DNA of 64,000 bases from DASUPK01 sp963797265 (lineage in GTDB: Bacteria > Actinomycetota > Thermoleophilia > Solirubrobacterales > 70-9). The translations under genes were made by a program, and so were the position numbers. Below are positions 8,647-17,539 of the stretch, piece by piece; positions within the stretch are counted from its first letter, which is position 1; every line of letters begins with the position of its first letter. The notes under the pieces are model-generated. The model searched no databases. It saw only the letters and a program-made list of their open reading frames with translations, and was not told the DNA's origin. Where the stretch lies: NCBI GenBank assembly GCA_963797265.1, contig CAWCOY010000002.1, positions 186,001 to 250,000 on the forward strand, read 5' to 3'.

Positions 8647-8900
8647 TGCCTGAAACAGAGGATTTGCAGGGGATCTTCATCGGCGTGGAGGTCTCGGACC
8701 AAATCCGGAATGACCCGGAGATCGCCGCCAAGCTCGAGGAGGTCTGCCCCGTCGACATCTTCGCCGACGACGGCGGCATGGTCGCGATCTTGCGCGAGAA
8801 CCTCGACGAATGCGTGCTCTGCAATCTTTGCTTCGAGGCCGCCCCGCCCGGCGGAGTCGTCGTCAAGAAGCTGTACGACGGCACCGAGCTGCGTAGGTAG
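8646..8900 (+). CDS. Small 4Fe-4S ferredoxin-like protein
   Basis: The 84-residue protein has four useful cysteines: one in EEVCPVDIF and three in CVLCNLC. This order, CP followed by CxxCxxC, recalls FixX-like ferredoxins and can hold one [4Fe-4S] cluster. The start overlaps the sucD stop (TGATG), so it is probably the third gene of the operon. This suggests a redox partner linked to the acyl-CoA ligase, for instance with a 2-oxoacid:ferredoxin oxidoreductase elsewhere, but none is in the window. It is cytosolic, with no signal or membrane segment. Confidence 0.72.
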   Translation: MPETEDLQGIFIGVEVSDQIRNDPEIAAKLEEVCPVDIFADDGGMVAILRENLDECVLCNLCFEAAPPGGVVVKKLYDGTELRR

Positions 8901-8945
8901 TTATGCGAGGGCGCGCCGCAAGCGAAGCTGAGGAGCGACCCGTTT

Positions 8946-9837
8946 GTGGCCAGGACAACGTCGATCGTCGCCCGTGACCTAGCCACCGGCGACCTGGGAG
9001 GGGGCGTCTTCACCGCCTGGCCGGCGCTCGGCTCGGTCGTGCCCTTCCTCCAACCCGGTGTCGGCGCGGTCGCTACGCAGTCGTTCGTCGAGATGTCCTT
9101 CGGCCCGCGATCGCTCGAGCTGCTGAGCGAGGGCGTCGGCGCCGCCGACGCGGCCTAGCAGCTGATCGCCTCCGATCCGAAACCGGCAGTGCGCCAGCTG
9201 GGTGTGCTGGCCGCGAACGGCGATTCGGCCGGCTTCACCGGTGAGGCCTGCGTCCCCAAGGTCGGTGAAGCGACCGCCGCCGACTACCGCTGTCAGGCGA
9301 ACATGATGGCGACCGAGGGTGTACCGGAGGCGATGGCCGAGGCGTTCGAGGTCGCAGAGGGCGAGCTCGCGCTCCGCCTGCTCGCCTCCATCGAGGGCCG
9401 GCCAGGCGGCGGGGGGTGACGCGCGCGGCCAGATCTCGGCCGCGCTGGTGGTCGTGCCGCCGGAGGGCGAGCCCTGGCGACGGAGCGTCGACCTTCGAGT
9501 CGACTACGACGAGGATCCGCTGCCTCAGCTCTCCCGCTCGCTTCGCCTGCATCGCGCCTACGAGCTGTTGGAGGTCGCGGAGGACCGGGCCGAAGCCGGA
9601 AACCACGAGGGTGCGATGCGAGCGGGAATCGAAGCGGTCGGACTGTCCGAGGAGAATTCTCAGCTGCTGCTCTGGCTTGGGCTGGGCGCCGCGGAGGGCG
9701 ATCTCGACGTGGGTCTCAAGCTCGTTCGCCGGGCGCTGGAGCTCCAGCCGACCCTCGCCGACTTCCTCGCCCGGCTCACCGACGACGTCGCACTATCCGT
9801 CTCGGCGGTCCAGGAGCGGCTCGGAGCCGAGTCATAG
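8946..9837 (+). pseudogene. DUF1028-family protein, broken by stop and frameshift
   Basis: The N-terminus from GTG 8946 (TTSIVARDLATGDLGGGV...) and later blocks (GVGAVATQSFVEMSFGPR, QLGVLAANGDSAGFTGEAC) match the DUF1028 family, a predicted Ntn-hydrolase fold of about 280-300 residues. An in-frame TAG at 9156-9158 interrupts it after GVGAADAA. Near 9400-9415, in a run of G residues, the frame moves by one base, and the remaining half (ISAALVVVPPEGEP onward) continues to 9837. Put together, the parts give a full-length protein of about 297 residues. So it is a recent pseudogene, unless both lesions are sequencing errors. Confidence 0.78.
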
Positions 9838-9924
9838 TGACGACCGCCGAGAACCTGGTTCGCACGGGCTCGGAGCGCGCCGCGCGACAGACTTCGTGAC
9901 ATCACCGGTGAGACCCGCGGGCCG

Positions 9925-10503
9925 ATGGAACGACATGGCCTTCGCGTCTTCCTGACCGCGGATCGGCTCGCAACTGCCCGCGAGGCCAAGGTCGATAGGG
10001 AGGTGCTGCTGATCGCCGGGCTCCTCCACGACATCGGTCTCTACGACGAGGCGTCACACGGCGGCGTCTACGTCAGGGAGGGCGCCGAGTTCACAGCCGA
10101 TCTGCTGCAAGCCGACCTCAGCTCAGGGCTGGTCAGCTTCGGTTTGACGCGCGAATGGCTGCACGACCTCTTCGAGTCAGTGCCGCGCGACGGCACCTAC
10201 GGCACGATCGGACGGGATGTGGGCAAGCAGCTCCTCAACCGGCCGTTGAAGTTCGCTCACAGGTCTTCCGGCGCTGACCCTTACCGGGGGCGCCTGAACA
10301 CGGCGCACTGGCCCTACTCCGGCTTCACGTTCATCGGCGAGGACCACCGCGGCTGGCAGGTACCCACTTCAGGCGTTGATTTTCGGGCGGCCCACGGCCA
10401 GACTACGCCAATGAAGCTTGAGGAGGCGGTAGGGGGCCGGAAGCTTGCCCGAACTCCCGTCGTTGATTCATCGATGGCTGAAGGCACACCATCCGCGGGC
10501 TGA
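9925..10503 (+). CDS. HD-domain hydrolase-like protein, probably internally deleted
   Basis: The 192-residue frame opens with MERHGLRVFLTADRLA and contains the HD motif in LLIAGLLHDIGLYD, as in metal-dependent HD phosphohydrolases. In full-length relatives I expect further His residues about 40-50 positions after the HD. Here EGAEFTADLLQ runs straight into a later-looking segment (SSGLVSFGLTREWLHDLF), so that central part seems to be missing. The last 80 residues resemble nothing I know and may be read-through sequence. It sits in a run of broken genes, so it is likely non-functional. The deletion is my inference from memory of the family. Confidence 0.5.
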   Translation: MERHGLRVFLTADRLATAREAKVDREVLLIAGLLHDIGLYDEASHGGVYVREGAEFTADLLQADLSSGLVSFGLTREWLHDLFESVPRDGTYGTIGRDVGKQLLNRPLKFAHRSSGADPYRGRLNTAHWPYSGFTFIGEDHRGWQVPTSGVDFRAAHGQTTPMKLEEAVGGRKLARTPVVDSSMAEGTPSAG

Positions 10504-11153
10504 GCGTCACTGACCGCGGGCCTGCAATCGTCCTGGCCGAGGACGAGCCAGTAACGCGGACCGCGCTTCGTCGGTTGCTCGAGGACGCCGGCTTCGAGGT
10601 GATGGCCGAGGCTGGGGACGCCGAGACCGCGATCGAGAGCAGTCTGCGTGAGCGACCGCAACTCTGCCTGGTGGACCTCTTCATGCCCGGCGGCGGGATC
10701 AGGGTGGTGCACGAGGTCTCCCGGCGCGTTCCGGAGGCGTCGGTGGTGGTGCTGACAGCCTCAGAAGATCGCGACGACATGATCGATGCGATCCGGGCGG
10801 GCGCCTCCGGCTATCTGGTCAAGAGCATGAACCCGGACCGGCTCGCGCACGCGCTTCGCGGCGTGCTCGCGGGGGAGGCGGCGATCCCCCGCTCCTTGAT
10901 GGCTGCCCTGGTTCGAGATCTACAGACAGAGGGCCGGAAGCGCCTCATCGCGGGCAGGCACGGCCGCGCCGACCTGACCCGCCGCGAGTGGGAGATCCTG
11001 GGCCTGATGTGCGATGGGCTGAGCGGGCCCAGCATCGCCGAGCGCCTGTACATCTCACCGGTCACGGTGCGCCGGCACTGCGCGGAGGTCGTGCGCAAGC
11101 TCGGAGTCCGGGATCGCGGCGAAGCGGTCGCCTTGGTCCAGGAACACTCCTAG
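10500..11153 (+). CDS. NarL/LuxR-type response regulator with non-standard start
   Basis: The receiver domain is complete: acidic pair AEDE, phospho-acceptor Asp in LCLVDLFMPGG, Thr/Ser in LTASE and Lys in GYLVKSM. A LuxR-type helix-turn-helix follows (LTRREWEILGLMCDGLSG...). No ATG, GTG or TTG exists between the upstream in-frame stop and a TTG inside the first helix (10575). A CTG at 10500 overlaps the HD gene's TGA as CTGA and would give a natural N-terminus (SVTDRGPAIVLAEDE). Either CTG is used or the start codon has been lost. No histidine kinase is nearby. Confidence 0.7.
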   Translation: MSVTDRGPAIVLAEDEPVTRTALRRLLEDAGFEVMAEAGDAETAIESSLRERPQLCLVDLFMPGGGIRVVHEVSRRVPEASVVVLTASEDRDDMIDAIRAGASGYLVKSMNPDRLAHALRGVLAGEAAIPRSLMAALVRDLQTEGRKRLIAGRHGRADLTRREWEILGLMCDGLSGPSIAERLYISPVTVRRHCAEVVRKLGVRDRGEAVALVQEHS

Positions 11154-11184
11154 AGCGAAGGGTTAGTTACCCGATCAGAGGTGG

Positions 11185-12717
11185 ATCCCTCATCCCCCCG
11201 GCGGTCGACCTGCCGTCGCTCTCCTCCTGATGTTTGTGGCGACGGCGTCGGCGGCTCACGCCTCCACCGCGCGCCCGGCAAGGGCTCCAACACTTGTGCC
11301 GGTGGACGGCGGTGCCAACTACTACGCGAGGTTCTCGCATGGACTCCCGGCGAGCCGGTCGTACTTCCCGATCGGCGTCTGGGGAGCGTATGCCCAAGAT
11401 CAGGCGAACATCGACAAGGACAAGGCTGCTGGTCTGAACCTATCCATCTGGCCTGCCGATACCTCCTATTAGCTTCAGAGCTTCGCGGCCAACGGCATGA
11501 AGGCCCTGCTCACCGAAGACTGGTACAGCGTGCCCGGGATACGCACCGCCCCGGCCAACGCGGGCCACATGCTCGGCGATGAGGTCGACATGTCGCTCGG
11601 CCCGGGTGCCGGCTACACCGACATGCAGAACCGCGTCAACAAGGCTCCGCACGACGGGCGGCTGAAGTACATGGGCTACGGCAAGGGCGTCCTGCTCTGG
11701 GAGACGGACCAGGAGGCGCAGCAGTTCGTCAACAACTACGAGGACATCGTCGCTGCCGACGAGTACTGGTTCGCCGACCCCGACGTGCATGTCCAGTCGC
11801 AGGGCGGCGAGTTCCTCGGTATCCACCGCGACCTGACCTACTCGGAGACGCGCCGCGCCTCGAACTACGGACGGACGATCGACCGCCTGCGCTACCTCGA
11901 CGGCCTGGACGGTGTCCGCAAGCCCGTCTGGGGGATCGTCGAGCTCGGCTGGCCGTTCACCGCGACCGCGGCAGAGGGAGGCCGCACCATCGCGCCCGCG
12001 GAGATGCGCGCGGCGACCTGGCAGTCGATCATCGCCGGCGCTCGGGGGATCAACTTCTTCAACCACTCCTTCGGCGGCCCCTGCCAGACGCATCACATCG
12101 ACCGCGAGCCGACCTGCTACACGGCGATCCAGGCAGAGCTGACCAAGCTCACCTCGCAGATCAGGCCGCTCGCCCCGGTACTCAACTCTCCGACGGTCAG
12201 CTCCGGCTGGTCCCAGGGAGCCGGGACGACCGCGATGGTGAAGTGGGTGACGGGCAAGAAGGCCGCCGGGAAGAGATCGCAAGTCGATGGAGAAATGCAA
12301 GAAGGCGAAGGTGCACTTGTACGTGTTTGCCGGCTCCGGGGGATCGTCCGTAGAGGGGAGGTTCTCGCTGCCTTGCGTGGACGACGCCAAAGCGGCGGTC
12401 GTGGGCGAGAACCGCACGGTTCCGGTCCGGGACGGCTCCTTCAGAGACCATTTCGTCAATAGGAACGCCATCCACATCTACCGAGTCGATGCGCGATCCC
12501 GATGCGGCCCCCGGCCCGAGGCACGCTGACCCCTCTCGCTCTGCCCCGCGGCGACGGCCCCGCGGAACCTTCTCGGATTAGGGTCTTCCCGGTGATCATC
12601 GCCATCCTCCTCCTTATCGCCATGCTCGCCTCCTTCGGCCTCATGCATCGGCCCAGGCGGGCGCCCCGGCGGTCCGGGAAACGCGCAAAGCCCGCACATC
12701 ACCTCAGGATGCGGTGA
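11185..12717 (+). pseudogene. Broken paralogue of the secreted TIM-barrel-like protein
   Basis: This reading matches the intact gene at 14125-15753 along its whole length: a signal peptide end (ATASAAHAS), DGGANYYARFSH, LGDEVDMSLG, GYGKGVLLWETD, VELGWPF, IIAGARGI, LNSPTV, FSLPCVDDAKAAV, and a C-terminal membrane helix with basic tail. It is broken by TAG at 11470-11472. A frameshift near 12270-12290 falls in the Lys-rich insert zone, and a compensating shift near 12530 returns to the first frame. The true start is not clear, because no good start codon precedes the signal segment. It has decayed after duplication. Confidence 0.8.
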
Positions 12718-12741
12718 CCGGCACGGCTCTGCGCAGCGCGC

Positions 12742-12912
12742 TACAGCAGCGTCGTCTCCATCTGCCTCGTCCGAGGGCTGCGGCTCCCGCCGCTGGAGCT
12801 CGTGCTGATCGGAACGGCGATGCAGGCGGCGCTTTTCGTGTTCGAGGTCCCGACCGGCGTCGTCGCAGCCACTTACGGCCGCAAGCTGCTACTGCCTTCC
12901 GGCCAGAAGTAG
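12742..12912 (+). pseudogene. MFS transporter N-terminal stump
   Basis: Read in the frame beginning at 12742, the translation includes LELVLIGTAMQAALFVFEVP and TGVVAATYGRK, then a stop at 12910-12912. This resembles the first two helices and the helix 2-3 loop of an MFS transporter (the ...FEVPTGVVAD.YGR type). The rest of the transporter is missing; the next gene starts 75 bp on. It is a remnant, further evidence of decay in this zone. Confidence 0.6.
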
Positions 12913-12986
12913 GGGGCTCCCACTGACGTTAGAAGGGTAGCAACCGGTGCGACTGCGCCGCGCCAAGGAGCGAGGTACTACCGAAC

Positions 12987-14006
12987 ATGCGAGAGCAGTT
13001 CTCGGATATCGATAGCGGTGCCGGCAGCGGATCGCCGCTCGTGTCAATCGTGACCTGCGTTTACAATGCTGGCGAATATCTGCGACCGTCCGTTTTAAGC
13101 ATCGTAAACCAGACGTATCGGAACCTGGACATCATAATTGTCGATGACGGTAGCACTGATGACAGTCTCGACACCATTACGGATCTCATGGACGACAGTC
13201 GGATTCGTGTTTTCCGCCAGGCGAACGCTGGCAGATCGGTAGCACTCAACCGGGCTCTGGATCTGGTGCAGGGGGAGTTTTACGCGATACAGGATCAGGA
13301 TGACATCAGCCATCCCGCCCGAATTCAGAAGCAGTTGGAGGCGATGTTGTCCCGACCGGAGCTGGCGGCGGTGTTCTGCGGATATTGGCTTCATATGAAC
13401 GGAAAGTGCAGAGCGCCGCTATTGGCGTCAAAGGGAGAGGCTGAGTGCCAAGCTGATACCGACGCGTACCGGGTACCCGCGCATGATGCGACAGGACTGT
13501 TTCGGATGTCGATAGTCCGGAATATGCGGTACGACCACTCGCTACGTTTCACCCAGGGGGTGGACTACATATTGGGAATTGGGGAAAGCCACCCCATGAT
13601 GGTGTTGGGAGACTCCCTGTATGGGTCTCGCATGGACTCGAGCTCCCTTACTCGGTCTGATCCTCACCGTCGTGAGCGGGAGATAACCAGAATGCTGGAA
13701 CAGGTATGCGACCGACGAGGCCAATCGTACAGCAGGACCTTCCCGCAAGGCCAGTGTAGGAAATACCGATCGCACAATAGCGTCATAGATAACGATATAG
13801 CGGCTGTGTTCGTGGTGAGTGTCTTGAGTCAGCGGCAAACGCGCAGCCGGTGGGGGGCAGTAAAAACAGGACTGCAGTGCGCGCGCCTTCACCCATTTGA
13901 TCCCTATTACTACAAGGCACTTGTGTACGCGGTGATACCCGCCAGGGTACTCCGCTTCATTCGAAGCGCGCGAAGCGATAAAGTGCGCTCAGCGTACGCC
14001 AGTTAA
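12987..14006 (+). CDS. GT2 family glycosyltransferase, low-GC island gene
   Basis: The GT-A fold is clear: VSIVTCVYNAGEYLRPSVLS, then IIIVDDGSTDDS (nucleotide-sugar Asp), then FYAIQDQDDISHPARI (the DxD-like metal site). The protein has 339 residues and no membrane segment. Sampled lines of the gene are only about 47-50% G+C, and it uses codons such as ATA and TTA that its neighbours avoid, so it was probably gained from a lower-GC host. It lies between a decayed zone and the EPS locus and is followed by a hairpin. The sugar and acceptor are unknown. Confidence 0.9.
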   Translation: MREQFSDIDSGAGSGSPLVSIVTCVYNAGEYLRPSVLSIVNQTYRNLDIIIVDDGSTDDSLDTITDLMDDSRIRVFRQANAGRSVALNRALDLVQGEFYAIQDQDDISHPARIQKQLEAMLSRPELAAVFCGYWLHMNGKCRAPLLASKGEAECQADTDAYRVPAHDATGLFRMSIVRNMRYDHSLRFTQGVDYILGIGESHPMMVLGDSLYGSRMDSSSLTRSDPHRREREITRMLEQVCDRRGQSYSRTFPQGQCRKYRSHNSVIDNDIAAVFVVSVLSQRQTRSRWGAVKTGLQCARLHPFDPYYYKALVYAVIPARVLRFIRSARSDKVRSAYAS

Positions 14007-14053
14007 ATTAGGCGCCTCTCACCGAACTGGAGAACTGGAGCGCCGCGTTCGTG

Positions 14054-14091
14054 CGGGCTCCACGTCCTCAGAACCAGTAGCGTGGAGCCCG
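14054..14091 (+). terminator. Hairpin after the low-GC GT2 gene
   Basis: Perfect 11-bp arms, cgggctccacg (14054-14064) and cgtggagcccg (14081-14091), are separated by 16 nt, 48 bases after the GT2 stop. There is no T-tract, which is common for hairpin terminators in high-GC actinobacteria. It could instead be a regulatory structure for the next gene, which starts 34 nt later. Confidence 0.45.
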
Positions 14092-14124
14092 TGAAGTGCG
14101 TACCCGAGCGAGGGGGGTGAGGGG

Positions 14125-15753
14125 TTGCGACCTCGACCCTTTTCATTCCTGTCGGCGTCGCGCGTCGCCCTCATCCTGATGCTCGCTGCGTCAGCGGTGG
14201 GGGTCCAGGCGTCGACCCCGAGCCAGGCGCGCCCACTGACCATCGCGCAGGTGGATGGAGGTCCGCACTACTACGGGCGGTTCTCCCACCCCCTGCCCGA
14301 CAACCCCCACTTCTTCCCGATCATGGCGTGGCTCCGCAAGACCGAGCAGCAGCGCGACATCGACGCCTATGTGGACTTCGGGCTGAACGGACTAGTGGGG
14401 GTGGAGAACCCCGAGGGGGCGCAGGAGACCCTGCTGCGCCAGGCGGGGTTGCACGTGATCATCCAGGCCGACGAGCGGACGCGGTTTGACGACCTCGGCA
14501 CGGAGACGAAGGGCTGGGTGCTCGGCGACGAGCAGGACATGCAGCTGGGGCCGACGGCGTGCCCGAGCGCGGTCAACGCGGTGAAGGCCGGTCTGCCCGA
14601 CGACGGTCGCCTCCGGTTCAACGGCTACGGCAAGGGCGTCCTGGAGTGGGAGACTGACGACGAGGCGAAGTGCTGGCTGCAGCAGCAGGACGTCAGCGCC
14701 GCCGACCTGTACTGGTTCACGGACCCTGGCAAGAGCGCCCAGCGCTTCGGCTACCTGTACGGCGACAACGTGTCGCGGCTGCGGTACCTGCGCGCGCTGG
14801 GCGGCGGCTCTCCCGAGCCGATCTGGATGGACGTCGAGCTCGGCTGGCCGTTCACGGAATCCGCTACGCAGGGTGGACGGAGAATCCTCCCGGCGGAGGC
14901 TCGCTCGGCGGTCTGGCACTCGATCATCGCCGGCGCGCGGGGGATCATCTACTTCGACCACAACTTCGGGCCCGGCACGCCCGGGAGCACGATCCTGGAC
15001 GACGGGTACCCGGACACGAGGGCGATGATGAAGTCCGTGAACGCGCAGATCACTGCGCTTGCCCCAGTGCTCAACTCCCCGACGGTCGTCTCCGGTTGGT
15101 CGCAGGGGGCCGGGACAACCACGATGGTGAGGTGGGCCGTGGGCGGCAAGGCCAAGAAGAAGCGCTGTAAGTCGAAACGCGGGAAGAAGCAGCGGAAGAA
15201 GTGCAAGAAGAAAGCTAAGGGCAGGGCGGCCGCCAGCAAGAAGTCTAAGAAGAGGTGCGGGTCGAGGGGGAAGAAGAAGAAGGAGTGCAGGCGAGGGACG
15301 CCCAAGGGTGGTCTGTACGTGTTCGCCGGCTCAGCCGGATCGCCGGTGGAGGGGCGGTTCTCGCTGCCGTGCGTCGGCGATACCAAGGCTGCGGTTCTCG
15401 GCGAGAACCGCAGCGTGGCGGTCCAGCACGGGTCCTTCAGCGACCACTTCGCCGATGCGAACGCGATCCACATCTATCGCCTCGATCCCGTTCGGAGATG
15501 CAAGACCGCGCGCCAAGCCGCAGCCGTCCCAGTCGCTCTGTCCACCGGGGGAGGCTGGGAGACGCCAATCGCTCAGTCCGCTCAGGTCCACCAGGGCAAA
15601 CCGTCGCACGACGTCCCGCGGGTCGTCATCGCAGCGATCGCCGCGCTCCTGGTCGGCGTGCTCGCCTTTTTCGGGCTCAGGCGCCTCACCAGGCAGACGC
15701 CGAGGCGATCAGAACGACCGGGCAGGCGCGGCCATCGATTCGGCATGCGGTGA
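14125..15753 (+). CDS. Secreted, C-anchored TIM-barrel-like protein with Lys-rich insert
   Basis: The 542-residue protein starts at TTG 14125 behind a GGGGGGTGAGGGG purine run. It has a signal peptide (RVALILMLAASAVGVQAS) and a predicted alpha/beta barrel region at about residues 40-340. The barrel includes acidic motifs WVLGDEQDM and IWMDVELGWPF and the glycosidase-like block IIAGARGIIYFDHNFG. Residues 342-395 are an extremely Lys/Arg/Cys-rich insert. A beta-type domain follows (LYVFAGSAG...IHIYRLD), then a transmembrane helix near residues 500-520 and a basic cytoplasmic tail. I infer a surface-anchored glycoside hydrolase or glycan-binding enzyme acting on the locus polysaccharide. The family is not certain. 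Confidence 0.75.
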   Translation: MRPRPFSFLSASRVALILMLAASAVGVQASTPSQARPLTIAQVDGGPHYYGRFSHPLPDNPHFFPIMAWLRKTEQQRDIDAYVDFGLNGLVGVENPEGAQETLLRQAGLHVIIQADERTRFDDLGTETKGWVLGDEQDMQLGPTACPSAVNAVKAGLPDDGRLRFNGYGKGVLEWETDDEAKCWLQQQDVSAADLYWFTDPGKSAQRFGYLYGDNVSRLRYLRALGGGSPEPIWMDVELGWPFTESATQGGRRILPAEARSAVWHSIIAGARGIIYFDHNFGPGTPGSTILDDGYPDTRAMMKSVNAQITALAPVLNSPTVVSGWSQGAGTTTMVRWAVGGKAKKKRCKSKRGKKQRKKCKKKAKGRAAASKKSKKRCGSRGKKKKECRRGTPKGGLYVFAGSAGSPVEGRFSLPCVGDTKAAVLGENRSVAVQHGSFSDHFADANAIHIYRLDPVRRCKTARQAAAVPVALSTGGGWETPIAQSAQVHQGKPSHDVPRVVIAAIAALLVGVLAFFGLRRLTRQTPRRSERPGRRGHRFGMR

Positions 15754-15786
15754 CCGGCTGGTCTGCAAAGCTGGGATTTCCGGTAA

Positions 15787-16430
15787 TCAGCTGCTGGCCC
15801 TGATCGCGGTCATCGACTTCGGCACGCCAGCGACCCGTTCCCAGACGATCTCGGCATCTGGGAAGTAGCGGCGCATCTCGACGGCAGACAGGAGCTCCGT
15901 GGGCAGCACCTCTTCCTCGGAGGCATCGGAGTCCCACCCGTACGTATGGCCGAGCGGCCACCGCGGGGCGAGATACGACCTGACCGACACCGGAAGGAAC
16001 TGAAACCCGGGAAACATCCAGTGCGGTTCGACTGGGAAATAGCGATACGGGGTTTGGATGATGTACGAGGGGCCAGTGAAACGACCACTTCGGCGAGCCG
16101 GCTCCGAGAGCCATGGCCGCCGAGGTGCTCGATCAGGCTGTTGGAGAACACGAGGTCAAAGTCCTCATCGCGGAGCAGCTCGTCGGCGGTGAGGGCGTTC
16201 ACCCTCGATTGCCGTGACCCCGTCTCCACTCTCTCCGGCCTCGTGGAGGTTCACCACGGTGACGTGACGGGGTCTGATAGGCGCTCGCGACCACAGACAG
16301 CGGTTCCGCCGAGATCGATCACGCGGAGGTCAGCCAGGCCGGGTACGGGACGCAGGATCAGCCTCCACCGCCGGCGTCGCATCCGCTCTGCCAGAGAGTT
16401 GTGCTGACCAGCAGATTCCGAACGCCCACG
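15787..16430 (-). pseudogene. SAM-dependent methyltransferase, multiply frameshifted
   Basis: Blocks in different reverse frames line up as one methyltransferase: LADLRVIDLGGTAVCGR (SAM motif I), VTVVNLHEAGESGDGVTAIEG, NALTADELLRDEDFDLVFSN followed by SLIEHLGGHG (typical post-motif region), YIIQTPYRYFPVEPHWMFPG, then LGHTYGWDSDASEEEVLP and a C-terminus ending at a TGA at 15787. Frame changes are needed near 16270-16290, 16200 and 16070. The gene was probably an EPS-locus O-methyltransferase and is now dead. It lies just after the DUF6492 gene on the same strand. Confidence 0.75.
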
Positions 16431-16435
16431 TCTCC

Positions 16436-17539
16436 CTATCTCCTCGCTACTTCGCTCGCCACCCGGTCCGCTCCGCCAGCGACCGGTGCTGCGCCGGCCG
16501 AGTGCGGCGAACGGCGTTTCCTTCGACCCAGAGCCCGGCGAATTCGATAAACCCCTTGCGCGACGATTCGCGTGGCGACACGGGAACGCTCTCGCAGCTT
16601 GGCGCGAGGGCCCTGCCTGATTGGTCCTCCTGTACGGATGCTCCTGACCGCGGAGTGGTTCTCCGCCACCGCTGCGACCTCGCTTGGGGCCAGACCGCTG
16701 TTGCTCTGGACGACTGCGAACAGGCCGGGGTCCTCGGAGGTGAACAGCCGCTCCAGGTGCTCCCGGGACGCGGTGGCCGAGTCCCAGATGCTGAAGTCGG
16801 GCCGGGTGTGCACGTGAGCGGGCGCCTGCGGGTCGTCCGCCCAGAGGTGATAGCGATTCACGGCGTCGGACTGCTCGGCGGCCAACAGGTAGAGGGTGTA
16901 TTCCGTCCAGTCGCAGTAGCTCGTCAGCAGGACCTCCATCCAGGGACGACCGCCGATCGCCTCCAGCCGACGCTGGACCTCGTTGAGGACCGCGGTTGAG
17001 AGCAGCGCCGGGGTCACGTTCATCCCCGGTTGCTCCAGGCGGGGATCTACCCCGAGCAGGTCGGCCGAGTCTCGCCACCAGCGGGGATGCACACTGCGCG
17101 CTTCGGGTTCGAGGAGCGCCCGGCCGTGCGGCAGCAGGAGCTCGCGAGTGATCGGCTTGACCGCGATCACGTCCGGATCCAGCGTGAGCACGAACGGCGA
17201 GGTCGTCAGGGCCGGGGCGTTCAGCTTGATGATCTGCTGGCGCTGCCAAGGGCGAACCTGCCAGGGGCGGGTGAAGCAGTGAAAGGCCGGAAAGTGCTCG
17301 TCTTCGACCACGATCCGAAGTGGCAGTTCGGGCCAATGCGCGAGGTGGCGCCCGACGAGGTCCAGCTCGTCGGCGCGCGCCACCACGAGCAGCTCGCTGA
17401 GCCATCCCGGCGCACCGTAGTGCGTCAGGGAACTGAACAGCAGGTCCAGACGAGCCAGATTGTCGCCGTAGTGCCGACCGCTGATCTTCAGCGGCAGCAG
17501 GGCGCTGAGCCCTCGGTCTCCTGATCGGTCAGGGCTCAC
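16436..17539 (-). CDS. DUF6492-type putative glycosyltransferase
   Basis: The 367-residue cytosolic protein has a GT-A-like core: LSALLPLKISGRHYGDN at the start, QIIKLNAPALTTSPFVLTLD with DPDVIAVKPI (a D-x-D site for metal and sugar nucleotide), and a later DWTEYTLYLLAAEQ acceptor region. This pattern fits the DUF6492 family found in capsule and EPS clusters. The last 70 residues are basic and probably disordered. The start overlaps the Wzz-like stop by 4 nt (ATGA), so the two are co-translated. Sugar specificity is unknown. Confidence 0.75.
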   Translation of the reverse strand: MSPDRSGDRGLSALLPLKISGRHYGDNLARLDLLFSSLTHYGAPGWLSELLVVARADELDLVGRHLAHWPELPLRIVVEDEHFPAFHCFTRPWQVRPWQRQQIIKLNAPALTTSPFVLTLDPDVIAVKPITRELLLPHGRALLEPEARSVHPRWWRDSADLLGVDPRLEQPGMNVTPALLSTAVLNEVQRRLEAIGGRPWMEVLLTSYCDWTEYTLYLLAAEQSDAVNRYHLWADDPQAPAHVHTRPDFSIWDSATASREHLERLFTSEDPGLFAVVQSNSGLAPSEVAAVAENHSAVRSIRTGGPIRQGPRAKLRERSRVATRIVAQGVYRIRRALGRRKRRSPHSAGAAPVAGGADRVASEVARR

